Assembly: GCF_016862455.1 (NCBI RefSeq)
Contig: NZ_BOMZ01000093.1
Location: forward strand, 97,333 to 161,332
Origin: Actinoplanes utahensis
GTDB lineage: Bacteria > Actinomycetota > Actinomycetes > Mycobacteriales > Micromonosporaceae
DNA length: 64,000 bases
Direction: 5' to 3'
Part shown: positions 43,216-52,159 of the stretch, in pieces
How the letters are laid out: each line of letters opens with the position of its first letter
How positions within the stretch are numbered: position 1 is the stretch's first letter
Program-made: the position numbers and the translations under genes
Notes under the pieces: model-generated
Seen by the model: only the letters and a program-made list of their open reading frames with translations
Databases searched by the model: none
What the model was told of the DNA's origin: nothing

Positions 43216-44739
43216 GTGTCTCACAACGCCCCGCGCACCCGCCCCCCGGCCAGCGCGGTCGCCCAAACCCTCGCCGCCGGCCGGCTCGGCGTCTGGCCGG
43301 TGGTCTTCATCGTGATGGCCGCCGCCGCGCCGCTGACCGTCATCGCCGGCGGCGCCACGACCGGCTGGCTCGTCACCGGGGTGGTCGGCATTCCGATCGG
43401 CTACCTGGTGGTCGCGGTCGTGCTGGCGATCTTCTCGATCGGGTACGTGGCGATGTCGCGCCAGGTCCTCAACTCCGGCGCCTTCTACACCTACGTCACC
43501 CACGGGCTCGGCCGGATCCCCGGCATCGGGGCGTCCGCGGTGGCGCTGCTGGCTTACAACGCCATGCAGATCGGCCTGTACGGCGGATTCGGCGCCGTCA
43601 CCGCCAACTTCGTCGCCGAGGAGTTCGGCGTCACGGTGTCATGGGCGGTGTGGGCCCTGGCGGCCTGGGCGCTCGTCGGTGTCCTCGGCGTGCGCCGCAT
43701 CGACCTGAACGGGCGCATCCTCGCCACCCTGCTGATCGCCGAGATCGCCGTCGCGCTGGTGCTCGCCGCCGTCCACCTCGGCCACCCGGCCGAGGGCGGC
43801 ATCGACCTGACCGCCATCTCCCCGGGCCAGCTGGCGACCGCGGGCATCGGCGCGGTGCTGGTCACCGCGATCACCGGCTTCGTCGGGTTCGAGGGCACCG
43901 CGGTGTTCAGCGAGGAGTCGAAGGACCCGCAGCGTACGGTCGCGCGGGCCACGTACATCGCGCTCGGCATCATCGGCGGCCTCTACAGCCTCTGCGCGCT
44001 GGCCATGACGATCACGGTCGGCCCCGACAAGATCATCGCGGCGGCCACCGAGCACGGCACCGAGCTGATCTTCGTGCTCGCCGCCCCGTACGTCCCGAAC
44101 TGGGTCATCGTGCTGGGGCACCTGCTCTTCATCTCCAGCCTGTTCGCGGCGCTGCTGGCCTTCCACGCCACCGCGAGCCGCTACTTCTTCGCCCTCGGCC
44201 GTGAAGGCGTGCTGCCCCGCGCTCTGGCCCGGACCAGCGTGCGCAGCCGCTCTCCGAAGGCCGCGTCGCTCACCCAGAGCGTCATCGCGCTCGTGGTGCT
44301 GGGCCTGTACGCCGCCAACGGCTGGGACCCCATGATCAACCTGTTCTTCTGGATCACCGTGACCGGCGGGCTCGGCGTGCTGATCCTGATGTTCATCACC
44401 TCGATCGCCGTCATCGGCTACTTCGTCAAGCCGGCCCACCGCGCCGACGTGGGTGTCGGCCGTGGCCTGGTCGCCCCGACCGTGGCCAGCGTGGCGCTGG
44501 GCTGGATCCTGGTCGTCACCCTGCAGCAGTTCGACGTCCTGCTCGGCGTCGACCCGGCCTCCCCGTGGCGCTGGATCTTCCCGGTGGCGTTCGGCGCCGC
44601 CGCGGTGCTCGGCATGCTGTGGGCCGTGTACCTGCGCACCGCCCGCCCGCAGGTGTACCGAGTGATCGGCACCGGAGCCCACAGCGCCCTGATCGATCCC
44701 CTGCCCGACACCCCGTCGCCGGTCACGGCGGCCCGGTGA
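43216..44739 (+). CDS. APC-family amino-acid permease
   Basis: The 507 residues have about 12-13 helices and the APC hallmarks: FIVMAAAAPLTVIAGGATTG in helix 1, NSGAFYTYVTHGLGRIPGIG in helix 2-3, and GFVGFEGTAVFSEESKDPQR in helix 6. The motif EESKDPQRTVARATY is typical for members that carry amino acids or polyamines. The GTG at 43216 follows CAGGAG. It overlaps the GNAT gene by GTGA. Confidence 0.92.
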   Translation: MSHNAPRTRPPASAVAQTLAAGRLGVWPVVFIVMAAAAPLTVIAGGATTGWLVTGVVGIPIGYLVVAVVLAIFSIGYVAMSRQVLNSGAFYTYVTHGLGRIPGIGASAVALLAYNAMQIGLYGGFGAVTANFVAEEFGVTVSWAVWALAAWALVGVLGVRRIDLNGRILATLLIAEIAVALVLAAVHLGHPAEGGIDLTAISPGQLATAGIGAVLVTAITGFVGFEGTAVFSEESKDPQRTVARATYIALGIIGGLYSLCALAMTITVGPDKIIAAATEHGTELIFVLAAPYVPNWVIVLGHLLFISSLFAALLAFHATASRYFFALGREGVLPRALARTSVRSRSPKAASLTQSVIALVVLGLYAANGWDPMINLFFWITVTGGLGVLILMFITSIAVIGYFVKPAHRADVGVGRGLVAPTVASVALGWILVVTLQQFDVLLGVDPASPWRWIFPVAFGAAAVLGMLWAVYLRTARPQVYRVIGTGAHSALIDPLPDTPSPVTAAR

Positions 44740-45830
44740 CCGGCGTGACCTCGATCACCGGCGCCGGCGTCCACCGCGCCGCCGCACCGCACATCGACCT
44801 GGTCAGCGACATCCTGACCGCCGCGTTTCTGCACGGCGACCTGGCCCCGTGGCTGATCCCCGACGAGATCGAGCGCCGCCGCGTCTACCGCCCGTACTTC
44901 CGGATGCTGGCGGCCCACGCCGTCGAGCACGGGCGCGTCGACGTCATCGGCGAGGACGCCTGCGCGCTCTGGTACGACCTCGGCGACGATCCCGACCTCA
45001 CGATCGACGACTACGATCGGCGGCTCGCCGAGATCACCGGCCCGGCGCTGCCCCGCTTCCAGCAGATCGACGAGGCGATGCACCGGTATCACCCCCGCGG
45101 CCGGCCGCACGCCTACCTGGCGTTCCTGGCCGTGCTGCCCGGCCGGCAGGGCACCGGCCTCGGTACGGCGCTGCTGGACCACCGGCACGCCGAGCTCACC
45201 CGGGAGGACCGGCCGGCGTACCTGGAGGCGACCGGTCCCGCCAACAGCGCCCTCTACCAACGCAAGGGTTACCAGCCGCTCGGCCCGTTCCCGGTGGCCC
45301 CGGACGGCCCGCACCTGCACCCGATGTGGTGGACCAGCCACTGACGCCACTCGGACCACCACGGCGGCGCGGGCGGCGCCGATGCCGGCCCAGTCCGGGT
45401 CGACGTCGCTGGCGAAGAACCAGGCCCGGTCGGCGGGCCACACCATCGCCGGTGGCATGTCGCTGACCTCGGTGTCCCAGGTGGCGAGGGCCGAGAGCGG
45501 GCCGTGCAGCAGGGCGAAATGCCGGTACGGCAGACCGGTCAGCCACGGTCCCGGCGGCACGGTCACGTCCGGGTAGCCGTCCCAGACCGCGAAGTAGCAG
45601 TCGCCGGCGGTGCCGGTGAATCCCGCCAGCACCGCCAGGGCCCGCCGCGCCTGGTCGAGGTCGGACGGATGGTCCTCGGGCACGTCGGCGGCGGGATCGT
45701 CGGGGACGTACCGTATCCGGGCGTACGCCTCGAACTCGTCCGGCCCGAACAGGATCAGCTGTTCGGCTTCGGTGGCCGACTCCACGAGCCAGTCGGCCGG
45801 TGACAGGTCGGTGCAGCGCCGCAAGATCAC
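44418..45830 (-). CDS. hypothetical protein whose frame runs antisense into two neighbours
   Basis: Residues 1-160 (45830-45350) look like a real conserved actinobacterial protein: DEFEAYARIRYVPDD, YFAVWDGYPDVTVPPGPWLT, RHFALLHGPLSALATW and AMVWPADRAWFFASDVDPDW followed by AGIGA. After that the frame continues for ~310 codons through the GNAT and permease genes in antisense with Val/Gly/Arg/Asp-rich shadow sequence. A missing stop after a 3' truncation is the likely cause; the functional part probably ends near 45345. Confidence 0.6.
   Translation of the reverse strand: MILRRCTDLSPADWLVESATEAEQLILFGPDEFEAYARIRYVPDDPAADVPEDHPSDLDQARRALAVLAGFTGTAGDCYFAVWDGYPDVTVPPGPWLTGLPYRHFALLHGPLSALATWDTEVSDMPPAMVWPADRAWFFASDVDPDWAGIGAARAAVVVRVASVAGPPHRVQVRAVRGHRERAERLVTLALVEGAVGGTGRLQVRRPVLPGELGVPVVQQRRTEAGALPAGQHGQERQVGVRPAAGVIPVHRLVDLLEAGQRRAGDLGEPPIVVVDREVGIVAEVVPERAGVLADDVDAPVLDGVGRQHPEVRAVDAAALDLVGDQPRGQVAVQKRGGQDVADQVDVRCGGAVDAGAGDRGHAGHRAAVTGDGVSGRGSIRALWAPVPITRYTCGRAVRRYTAHSMPSTAAAPNATGKIQRHGEAGSTPSRTSNCCRVTTRIQPSATLATVGATRPRPTPTSARWAGLTK
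44736..45344 (+). CDS. GNAT-family N-acetyltransferase
   Basis: The 202 residues hold a GNAT domain in the second half: AYLAFLAVLPGRQGTGLGTA supplies the acetyl-CoA pyrophosphate loop (RQGTGLG), followed by PAYLEATGPANSALYQRKGY. The N-terminal half is helical with a small-molecule-type cap. Coupled by GTGA to the permease, it may acetylate the imported compound. The 3' half is overlapped by the antisense extension of the gene at 45830. Confidence 0.9.
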   Translation: MTGVTSITGAGVHRAAAPHIDLVSDILTAAFLHGDLAPWLIPDEIERRRVYRPYFRMLAAHAVEHGRVDVIGEDACALWYDLGDDPDLTIDDYDRRLAEITGPALPRFQQIDEAMHRYHPRGRPHAYLAFLAVLPGRQGTGLGTALLDHRHAELTREDRPAYLEATGPANSALYQRKGYQPLGPFPVAPDGPHLHPMWWTSH

Positions 45831-45854
45831 CGCACCAGCCTGCCACAGGGCCGG

Positions 45855-47525
45855 TTACAGGGCGGCCGCCGCGTGCCGGCCGGCGGCGCGGCCGCTGAAC
45901 AGGCAGCCGCCCAGGAACGTGCCTTCCAGGGCGTTGTAGCCGTGCACCCCGCCGCCGCCGAACCCGGCGACCTCGCCGGCGGCGTACAGGCCGGGGATGG
46001 GGTGGCCGTCGTGCCCGAGCGCCCGCGAGTCCAGGTCGGTCTGGATCCCGCCGAGGGTCTTGCGGGTGAGGATGTGCAGCTTGACGCCGATCAGCGGCCC
46101 GGCCGCCGGGTCGAGCAGCCGGTGCGGCACCGACGTGCGCCCGATCCGGTCGCCGAGGTAGCGCCGGGAGTTGTGGATGCCCTGGATCTGCGCGTCCTTG
46201 GTGACCTTGTTGGCGATCTGTGTGTCGCGGGCCTCGACCTGCTCCCGGACCCGGGCCGCGTCCAGCAGCGGCTCGGGGGTCAGCTTGTTCATCCCGGCGA
46301 CGAGCTCCTCCAGGCCGGGCGCGACGACGAAGTCGGCGCCGTGCTGTTTGAACGCCTCGACGGGTGCGGGCGCGCCCTTGCCGAACAGCCGTTCCTTGAG
46401 GAAGCCGCGCCGGTCCTTGGCGGTCAGGTCGGGGTTCTGTTCGGAGCCGGACAGAGCGAACTCCTTCTCGATGATCCGCTGGGTGAGCAGGAACCAGGAG
46501 TGGTCGTACCCCGAGATCTCCGGGTTGGTCCGCAGATACTTCAACGTGCCGAGGGTGTCGTAGCTGGGGAAGAACGGGGCGGGCAGCCGCCGGCCGAGGG
46601 CGTCGAGCCACAGCGGTGACGGCGCGGACAGGATACGGATGCCGTGGCCGGGCCAGACCGGGTTCCAGTTCTGCACGCCTTCGGTGTAATGCCACATCCG
46701 GTCCCGGTTGACCAGGCGCACCCCGGCGTCCTCGGCGATCTGCAGCATCCGCCCGTCGACGTACGCGGGCACGCCGGTGACCATGGCGCCGGGCGGGGTG
46801 CCGAGCCGCGGCGGCCAGTACCGGCGGACCAGGTCGTGGTTGGCGCCGATGCCGCCGGTGGTGACGATCACGGCCTGGGCGCGCAGGTCGAAGTCGGCGA
46901 TCTCCTCGCGGTTGGAGGACACGCCGCGGGCGGCGCCGTCCGGGGCGAGGACCTTCCCGCGTACGCCCACCGCGGTCCCGTTCTCGACGATCAGTTCGTC
47001 GACGCGGTGCCGGTGCCGGAATTCGAGCAGCCCGAGGGAAGCGGCGTTCACCGCGGATGCCGCGAACGGGTCGACCACGCCGGTGCCCGTACCCCAGGTG
47101 ATGTGGAATCGCGGCACCGAGTTGCCGTGCCCGCCGGCGCGCAGTTCGCCGCGTTCGGCCCAGCCGGCGAACGGCAGCCAGCTCATCCCGAGCGACGCCA
47201 GCCAGGCCCGTTTCTCCCCGGCGGCGAACTCGACGTACGCCCGCGCCCACCGGACCGCCCACGCGTCCTCGTCGTCGATCCGGTCGAAGCCGGCGCTGTG
47301 CCGCCAGTCGGCCCAGGCCAGTTCGACGCTGTCGCGGATGCGGGCGCGCCGCTGTTCGGGGCTGTCGACGAAGAACAGGCCGCCGAACGACCACCACGCC
47401 TGCCCACCGAGGTTGGCGGCGTTCTCCTGGTCGACCAGGGCCACCTTCTTGCCGGCGGTGGTGAGCTCGTGCGCGGCGGCCAAACCGGCCAGCCCTGCTC
47501 CCACCACGATGACGTCGACGTCCAC
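45855..47525 (-). CDS. FAD-binding dehydrogenase (fumarate-reductase/ketosteroid-dehydrogenase-like)
   Basis: The 556 residues start with the dinucleotide motif VIVVGAGLAGLAAAHELTTA and continue with the GGQAWWSFGGLFFVDS segment, a capping domain and the C-terminal GGIQTDLDSRALGHDGHPIP, LYAAGEVAGFGGGGVHGYNA and EGTFLGGCLFSGRAAG. This arrangement fits the FAD_binding_2 family used by steroid and fumarate dehydrogenases. Soluble; no heme or Fe-S subunit is adjacent. It starts at GTG, divergent from the siderophore locus with a palindromic candidate operator between. Confidence 0.9.
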   Translation of the reverse strand: MDVDVIVVGAGLAGLAAAHELTTAGKKVALVDQENAANLGGQAWWSFGGLFFVDSPEQRRARIRDSVELAWADWRHSAGFDRIDDEDAWAVRWARAYVEFAAGEKRAWLASLGMSWLPFAGWAERGELRAGGHGNSVPRFHITWGTGTGVVDPFAASAVNAASLGLLEFRHRHRVDELIVENGTAVGVRGKVLAPDGAARGVSSNREEIADFDLRAQAVIVTTGGIGANHDLVRRYWPPRLGTPPGAMVTGVPAYVDGRMLQIAEDAGVRLVNRDRMWHYTEGVQNWNPVWPGHGIRILSAPSPLWLDALGRRLPAPFFPSYDTLGTLKYLRTNPEISGYDHSWFLLTQRIIEKEFALSGSEQNPDLTAKDRRGFLKERLFGKGAPAPVEAFKQHGADFVVAPGLEELVAGMNKLTPEPLLDAARVREQVEARDTQIANKVTKDAQIQGIHNSRRYLGDRIGRTSVPHRLLDPAAGPLIGVKLHILTRKTLGGIQTDLDSRALGHDGHPIPGLYAAGEVAGFGGGGVHGYNALEGTFLGGCLFSGRAAGRHAAAAL

Positions 47526-47566
47526 GCCTTGTTCCCCTCACCCGCGGCAGTGACCTCCGCCACGCT

Positions 47567-47591
47567 CGAATACGAGAATTTATCGGATTCG
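47567..47591. promoter_or_regulatory. candidate 25-bp operator between the FAD dehydrogenase and siderophore genes
   Basis: The 25 bases are an interrupted palindrome, CGAATxCGAxAAxTTxTCGxATTCG, with 20 of 24 flanking positions paired around a central T. It lies in an unusually A/T-rich patch between the divergent starts at 47525 and 47679. It does not look like the iron-box consensus of IdeR/DmdR regulators (TTAGGTTAGGCTAACC). Confidence 0.5.
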
Positions 47592-47678
47592 CGGCGTCGG
47601 GGAAACACACCGGTGTGACCCCCGCCGCTCGCGACGTCCCCCGCGCGCACCCGCCCACCGGCAGACAACAATGGTGGG

Positions 47679-49178
47679 GTGCCGCACCCCACCGCCGATC
47701 CCGCCGGCACTCGCCAGCAACTCGCCGCTCTCCGCCCCGATCTGCTGGCCCCCTTCGACACCGCGCTGCCCGGCGCCCGCGCCGCGATCCTGGCCCGGCT
47801 GCTGCTCGCCTGCGAGCACGAGCCGCTGCCCGGCCTGACCGGCCGGCACCACCACGACGGCCACACCCACGTGCGGTTCACCCACACGGTCGTCAGCTAT
47901 CCCACCGCCGCCGCCACCGCGTTCACCGAACCACCCGCCGGCCTGACCGTCACCGTCCAGGGTGCACCCGTGCACGACCCGGCGGAACTCACCGCCCAAC
48001 TGTGGCCGGGCGCCGCCCTGACCGCCGAGATCGCCAACAGCGTCGCCAACCTGGCGCTGGCCCGCGCCGCCAACCCCGCCACGGCCCCTCTCCCCGCCGA
48101 CCTGACCGGGCCCGGCATCGCCGAGCAACTCCTGGTCGACGGGCACCCGCTGCACCCGTGCTGCCGCACCCGCACCGGCATGACCGTCGCCGACGTGCTC
48201 GCCTACGCCCCCGAGCACCGGCCGGTCATCACCCTGCGCCGGCTCATCGTGCCCGCCGACCGGTGGCACGGCGCCGGGAGACCCCTGCTCTACGCCCACC
48301 CGTGGCAGGCCGCCCACCTACGCGACAGGTACCCGTGGCTGATCGACGACGGCGAGACCGGCCCGGTACGGCCACTGATGTCCCTGCGCACCGTCGCCCC
48401 ACTGGACGGCGGCCCGCACATCAAGACGGCCGTCGACATCCAGATGACCTCGGCCATCCGCACCGTCTCTCCCGCCGCCGTCCACAACGGCCCGCGCCTG
48501 TCCGCGCTGCTGCACACCCTGACCCGCGATCTGCCCCTCGACGTGCTGGCCGAGACCGAGGCCGGGGCGGTCATCACCGGCCACGGCCCGGACCGGCATC
48601 TGGCCCACCTGATCCGGCAGGCGCCGCCGCCGGGCGCGATCCCCCTCGGGGTGCTCGCGGCGACCCCGGCGATCCTGCGGACCGTCGCCGACCCGTACCT
48701 GTTCATGAAAGATCTCGGCAGGGTGGTGTTCGGGCCCCTCGCCCGGATCCTGGAACGGGGTGTGGCGCTGGAGGCGCACGGCCAGAACACCCTGGTGGTG
48801 CTCCGCGACGGCCGGCCGGTCCGGGCCGTCTACCGCGACCTCGGCGGCGTCCGCGTCCACCCCGGCCGGCTGGGCGCCGACCCCGGCCTGCTCGGTGACC
48901 TGCCCACCGACGACGTGTCCGAACTGCGCACCAAACTGTCCGCCGCCGCCCTGGCCACCGTCGCCCGCCAGATGATCGCCGCCCTCACCGGGGTCCTCGG
49001 CGCCGACCCGGACCGGCTGTGGCGGGAGGTCGCCGCCGCCCTGCACGGCACCGCCGACACGCGACACCTGCTCACCGAGCCGCTGCCGGTGAAGGCCACC
49101 ACCACGATGCGGCTCGCCGCCGACCCCCTGCACGACCGCTGGACCCACCTGGCGAACCCGCTCGCGGCGCACGCATGA
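47679..49178 (+). CDS. NIS siderophore synthetase (IucA/IucC family), first
   Basis: A 499-residue NRPS-independent siderophore synthetase. It would activate a carboxylate (citrate or 2-oxoglutarate-type) with ATP and condense it with an amine or alcohol. Family motifs: DGHPLHPCCRTRTGM (about 154-168), the nucleotide-site IKTAVDIQMTSAIRTVSP (about 248-265), KDLGRVVFGPL and the EAHGQNTLVV metal/ATP segment (about 365-374), followed by YRDLGGVRVHP. The start is GTG. It leads a three-gene operon with another synthetase and a decarboxylase. Confidence 0.9.
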   Translation: MPHPTADPAGTRQQLAALRPDLLAPFDTALPGARAAILARLLLACEHEPLPGLTGRHHHDGHTHVRFTHTVVSYPTAAATAFTEPPAGLTVTVQGAPVHDPAELTAQLWPGAALTAEIANSVANLALARAANPATAPLPADLTGPGIAEQLLVDGHPLHPCCRTRTGMTVADVLAYAPEHRPVITLRRLIVPADRWHGAGRPLLYAHPWQAAHLRDRYPWLIDDGETGPVRPLMSLRTVAPLDGGPHIKTAVDIQMTSAIRTVSPAAVHNGPRLSALLHTLTRDLPLDVLAETEAGAVITGHGPDRHLAHLIRQAPPPGAIPLGVLAATPAILRTVADPYLFMKDLGRVVFGPLARILERGVALEAHGQNTLVVLRDGRPVRAVYRDLGGVRVHPGRLGADPGLLGDLPTDDVSELRTKLSAAALATVARQMIAALTGVLGADPDRLWREVAAALHGTADTRHLLTEPLPVKATTTMRLAADPLHDRWTHLANPLAAHA

Positions 49179-49182
49179 GCCG

Positions 49183-49287
49183 CCTCCCGCTTCGGCCACC
49201 GCCGAACGGCGCCCCGCTTCGGCCACCCCGTGGCGGCGCGCTCCCGAGCAGCCTCCCGCCCCGGCCATCCCGTGGCGGCGCACCCCT
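49183..49287 (+). repeat. degenerate tandem repeats between the two NIS synthetase genes
   Basis: Three imperfect units of 30-40 bp share CTCCCGCYYCGGCCAYC and CCGTGGCGGCGC. They fill nearly all of the 133-bp gap before the second synthetase. They can form GC-rich hairpins (GCCAC with GTGGC). No CRISPR-like regularity. Confidence 0.6.
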
Positions 49288-49311
49288 GATCCACCTGCGG
49301 AAGGACCCCCG

Positions 49312-50901
49312 ATGATCCGCATCGTCAGCACCGGACGGCTCGCCGCAGCAGCCGCGCACACCGAAGCCGCCCTCGCCGTCCACGAACCGCACCTGGTCGA
49401 CGGTTTCGTCCGCAACCTGCCGCACGCCGCCGACACGGTCGGCCGCCGCCTGCGCGCCGCCCTCGTCCGCGAAGACCTCGCCCCGGCCACCGCCGGCGGC
49501 CGCCGGCACGCGTTCAACCGCACCGAATATCCGCACGCCGGCGTCGCCGACCCGGTCGACCTGCTCGCCGGCATCGACCCGGCCGGCACGTTCTCCACCG
49601 AGATCCGCAACGCCGTGATCAACCTGGCGCTCGCCCTGTCCCGCTTCGACCCGCGGATCCCCGACGGCGCCGGCCCCGACCTGACCGCCGTGCACCTGGA
49701 ACGGCTCGCCGTCGCCGGTCACAACCTGCACCCGTGCGGCCGCACCCGCCTCGGCTGGGACACCGGCGACGTCCTCGCCCACGACCTGGAGGCCGGCCAC
49801 ACCGCCCTCCGGTTCGTCGCCGTCCGCGACGACACCCACCTCGGCGACGACCTCGGCGCCTGGCTGCGCACCCTGCACCCGGACATCCCGCACGCACCCG
49901 CCGGGTACCGCGTCCAGCCGGTGCACGCCTGGCAGTTCGACACCGTCCTGCACCGCTACGCCGACCTGTTCACCGACGGCACCCTGCACCGCCTCGACGG
50001 CCACCTCGACACCGTCCCCACCGCCGCGCTACGGACCCTGCTGCTGCCCGGCGGCCACTACCTGAAGGTCAGCCTGGACATCCAGGTCACCTCCACCCGC
50101 CGCAGCATCAGCGTCGCCTCCACCCGCAACGGCCCCGCCCTGTCCACCCTGCTGCACCGGCTCACCGCGAACGAGCCGCGGCTGCTGCTGATGGCCGAGA
50201 CCGGCGGCGCCGCCGTGCCCGCCGGCAGCGGCCGGGACCTGTCCGCCATCGCCCGCACCGGCCTGACCGGCCGCCTCGAACCGGGTGAGCAGGCGATCCC
50301 CGGCGGCGCCCTGCCCGCCTACGACCCGGCCATCGGCCGTACCGTGATCGCCGGTCTCGTCGACACCGCCGGCGGCGACCCGGCCACCTGGCTGGCCGAC
50401 TACACCCGCCTGCTGCTGCCACCGCTGCTGCGGCTGCTCGCCGACGGCGTCGCCCTGGAAGCGCACCTGCAGAACTGCCTGCCCACCTTCGTCGGCGGCC
50501 GCCCGCACCGGCTCGCCCTGCGCGACTTCGCCGGGCTGCGCCTGCACCCCGGCCGCCTCGCCGACGCGGGCCACGGCATCGACCTGTGGCCCGGCTCCGT
50601 CGTCGGCACCGGCGACACCGAGATCCTGCGCGCCAAACTCGGCTACACCGCCCTGCAGGCCCACCTCGGCGAACTCGTCATCCGCCTGGGCGAATCCCAC
50701 GACCTCGACGAGGCCCGCGCCTGGCGCATCGTCCGCGACGTCGTCGACGAGACCTACGACGCCCTCGGCGCGCACCCGCACGCCGCCGCCGACCACAGCT
50801 GGCTGATCGCCGCCCGCGTCCCGCACAAGGCCCTGGTCCGCATGCGGCTGGCCGGCGCCGGCGACATCCACATCCCGGTGAGCAACCCCCTCCATGCCTG
50901 A
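49312..50901 (+). CDS. NIS siderophore synthetase (IucA/IucC family), second
   Basis: The 529 residues contain the same motif set: HNLHPCGRTRLGWDTGD (about 138-154), YLKVSLDIQVTSTRRSISVA (about 247-266), EAHLQNCLPTFVGGRP (about 384-399) and LRDFAGLRLHPGRL. The N-terminal helical region (AAAAHTEAALAVHEPHLVDG) differs from its neighbour, so the two are not a recent duplicate. Its end overlaps the decarboxylase start by 8 bp. Confidence 0.9.
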   Translation: MIRIVSTGRLAAAAAHTEAALAVHEPHLVDGFVRNLPHAADTVGRRLRAALVREDLAPATAGGRRHAFNRTEYPHAGVADPVDLLAGIDPAGTFSTEIRNAVINLALALSRFDPRIPDGAGPDLTAVHLERLAVAGHNLHPCGRTRLGWDTGDVLAHDLEAGHTALRFVAVRDDTHLGDDLGAWLRTLHPDIPHAPAGYRVQPVHAWQFDTVLHRYADLFTDGTLHRLDGHLDTVPTAALRTLLLPGGHYLKVSLDIQVTSTRRSISVASTRNGPALSTLLHRLTANEPRLLLMAETGGAAVPAGSGRDLSAIARTGLTGRLEPGEQAIPGGALPAYDPAIGRTVIAGLVDTAGGDPATWLADYTRLLLPPLLRLLADGVALEAHLQNCLPTFVGGRPHRLALRDFAGLRLHPGRLADAGHGIDLWPGSVVGTGDTEILRAKLGYTALQAHLGELVIRLGESHDLDEARAWRIVRDVVDETYDALGAHPHAAADHSWLIAARVPHKALVRMRLAGAGDIHIPVSNPLHA

Positions 50902-52030
50902 CCTGTCCCCCGCCGCGGCGGCCGCGCTGCGCGCCCTGCCCGGCCCCCGCTGCGCCTACCTCTACGACACCGCCGCCCTGCGGGCCCGTGCGGCGTCGCT
51001 GCGGGCAGCGCTTCCCCCGAGAACCTCGTTCCTGTACGCCGTGAAAGCCAACGGCCATCCCGACGTGGTCCGGACCCTCGCCGCCGTCACCGACGGGCTG
51101 GAGGTCGCGTCCGGCGGCGAACTGTCCCTGGCCGTACGCGCCGGCGCCCGCCGCATCGTGTTCGGCGGCCCCGCCAAGACCGACGCCGAACTCGCCGCCG
51201 CCCTCGACGCCGGCGCCCTGCTCAACGTGGAGAGCCCGTACGAGCTGCGCCGTCTCGCCGCGCTCGGCGCCCGCGCCGACATCTGCCTGCGCGTCAACCG
51301 CGCCACCACGGCACCGTCCGGCAGCCACACCATGACCGGCACGCCCACCCCGTTCGGCATCGACGAGGCCCAGCTCCCGGCGGTGCTCGCCGACATCCCC
51401 GCCGGCCTGCGGGTGATCGGTTTCCACCTGCACGCCGTCTCCAACAACCTCGACGGCGCGGCGCACGCGGCCTTCCTCCGCGACGCGATCACCTGGTCGG
51501 CGCGGACCGCCGCGGCGTACGGGGTGAACCTGCACGTGGTCAACGCCGGCGGCGGTCTCGGCGTCGACTACCGCACCGGCGCCTCCATCGACCTGACCCC
51601 ACTGTCCTCGGTGACCGTCCCCGACGGCGTCGAACTGATCCTGGAACCCGGCCGCTACCTGGCCGCCGACGCCGGCTGGTACGCCGCCGAGGTCCTCGAC
51701 CTGAAAACCACCCACGGCCGCACATTCGCCGTCCTGCGCGGCGGCACCCACCACTTCCGGCTGCCCGCCGCCTGGGGCTACTCCCACCCCTTCGACATCC
51801 TGCCGATCGACGACTGGCCCCACCCGTACCTCCGCCTGTCGGTCACCGGCACCGACGTCGACGCCGTCGGCGAACTCTGCACCCCCCGCGACGTGCTCAC
51901 CCGCGGCCGGCACGTCACCCACCTGCGCACCGGCGACCTGCTGGTGTTCGGCCGGGCCGGCGCCTACGGCTGGGACATCTCCCACCACGACTTCCTGCGC
52001 CACGACCCACCCACCTTCCTCACCCTCTGA
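50894..52030 (+). CDS. PLP-dependent decarboxylase of the siderophore locus (SbnH/PvsE-like)
   Basis: A fold-III decarboxylase (Orn/DAP/Arg decarboxylase 2 family), 378 residues. PLP lysine Lys51 in LYAVKANGHPD, the GFHLHAVSNN barrel strand, VNAGGGLGVDYRTG for phosphate binding, EPGRYLAADAGWY and the C-terminal active-site Cys in VGELCTPRDVL are all present. In staphyloferrin B, vibrioferrin and achromobactin assembly such an enzyme (SbnH, PvsE, AcsE) decarboxylates an amino-acid building block or intermediate. The overlap with the second synthetase supports this role here. Confidence 0.9.
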   Translation: MPDLSPAAAAALRALPGPRCAYLYDTAALRARAASLRAALPPRTSFLYAVKANGHPDVVRTLAAVTDGLEVASGGELSLAVRAGARRIVFGGPAKTDAELAAALDAGALLNVESPYELRRLAALGARADICLRVNRATTAPSGSHTMTGTPTPFGIDEAQLPAVLADIPAGLRVIGFHLHAVSNNLDGAAHAAFLRDAITWSARTAAAYGVNLHVVNAGGGLGVDYRTGASIDLTPLSSVTVPDGVELILEPGRYLAADAGWYAAEVLDLKTTHGRTFAVLRGGTHHFRLPAAWGYSHPFDILPIDDWPHPYLRLSVTGTDVDAVGELCTPRDVLTRGRHVTHLRTGDLLVFGRAGAYGWDISHHDFLRHDPPTFLTL

Positions 52031-52035
52031 CTCCC

Positions 52036-52086
52036 GTGGACATCTACGACCGGTTCGACGCCTACTACCGCCCCGAACCGCGGTGA
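52036..52086 (+). pseudogene. 16-codon possible N-terminal stub of a further operon gene
   Basis: GTG at 52036, five bases after the decarboxylase stop, opens VDIYDRFDAYYRPEPR and then stops. It resembles the beginning of a protein, but no continuation is found in any frame. It may be the stub of a lost fourth siderophore gene. Confidence 0.25.
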
Positions 52087-52159
52087 CCGCGCCTCCGCCG
52101 TACGAGGCCGAGCCGGTCGACGCACCCACGCCTGACCGCACGCCCCGTAGGCTCCGGCC

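Noticed and set aside
49183..49287. Tandem repeats as a CRISPR array
   Set aside because: Units are degenerate and adjacent, without uniform repeats or unique spacers, and no cas genes are present.
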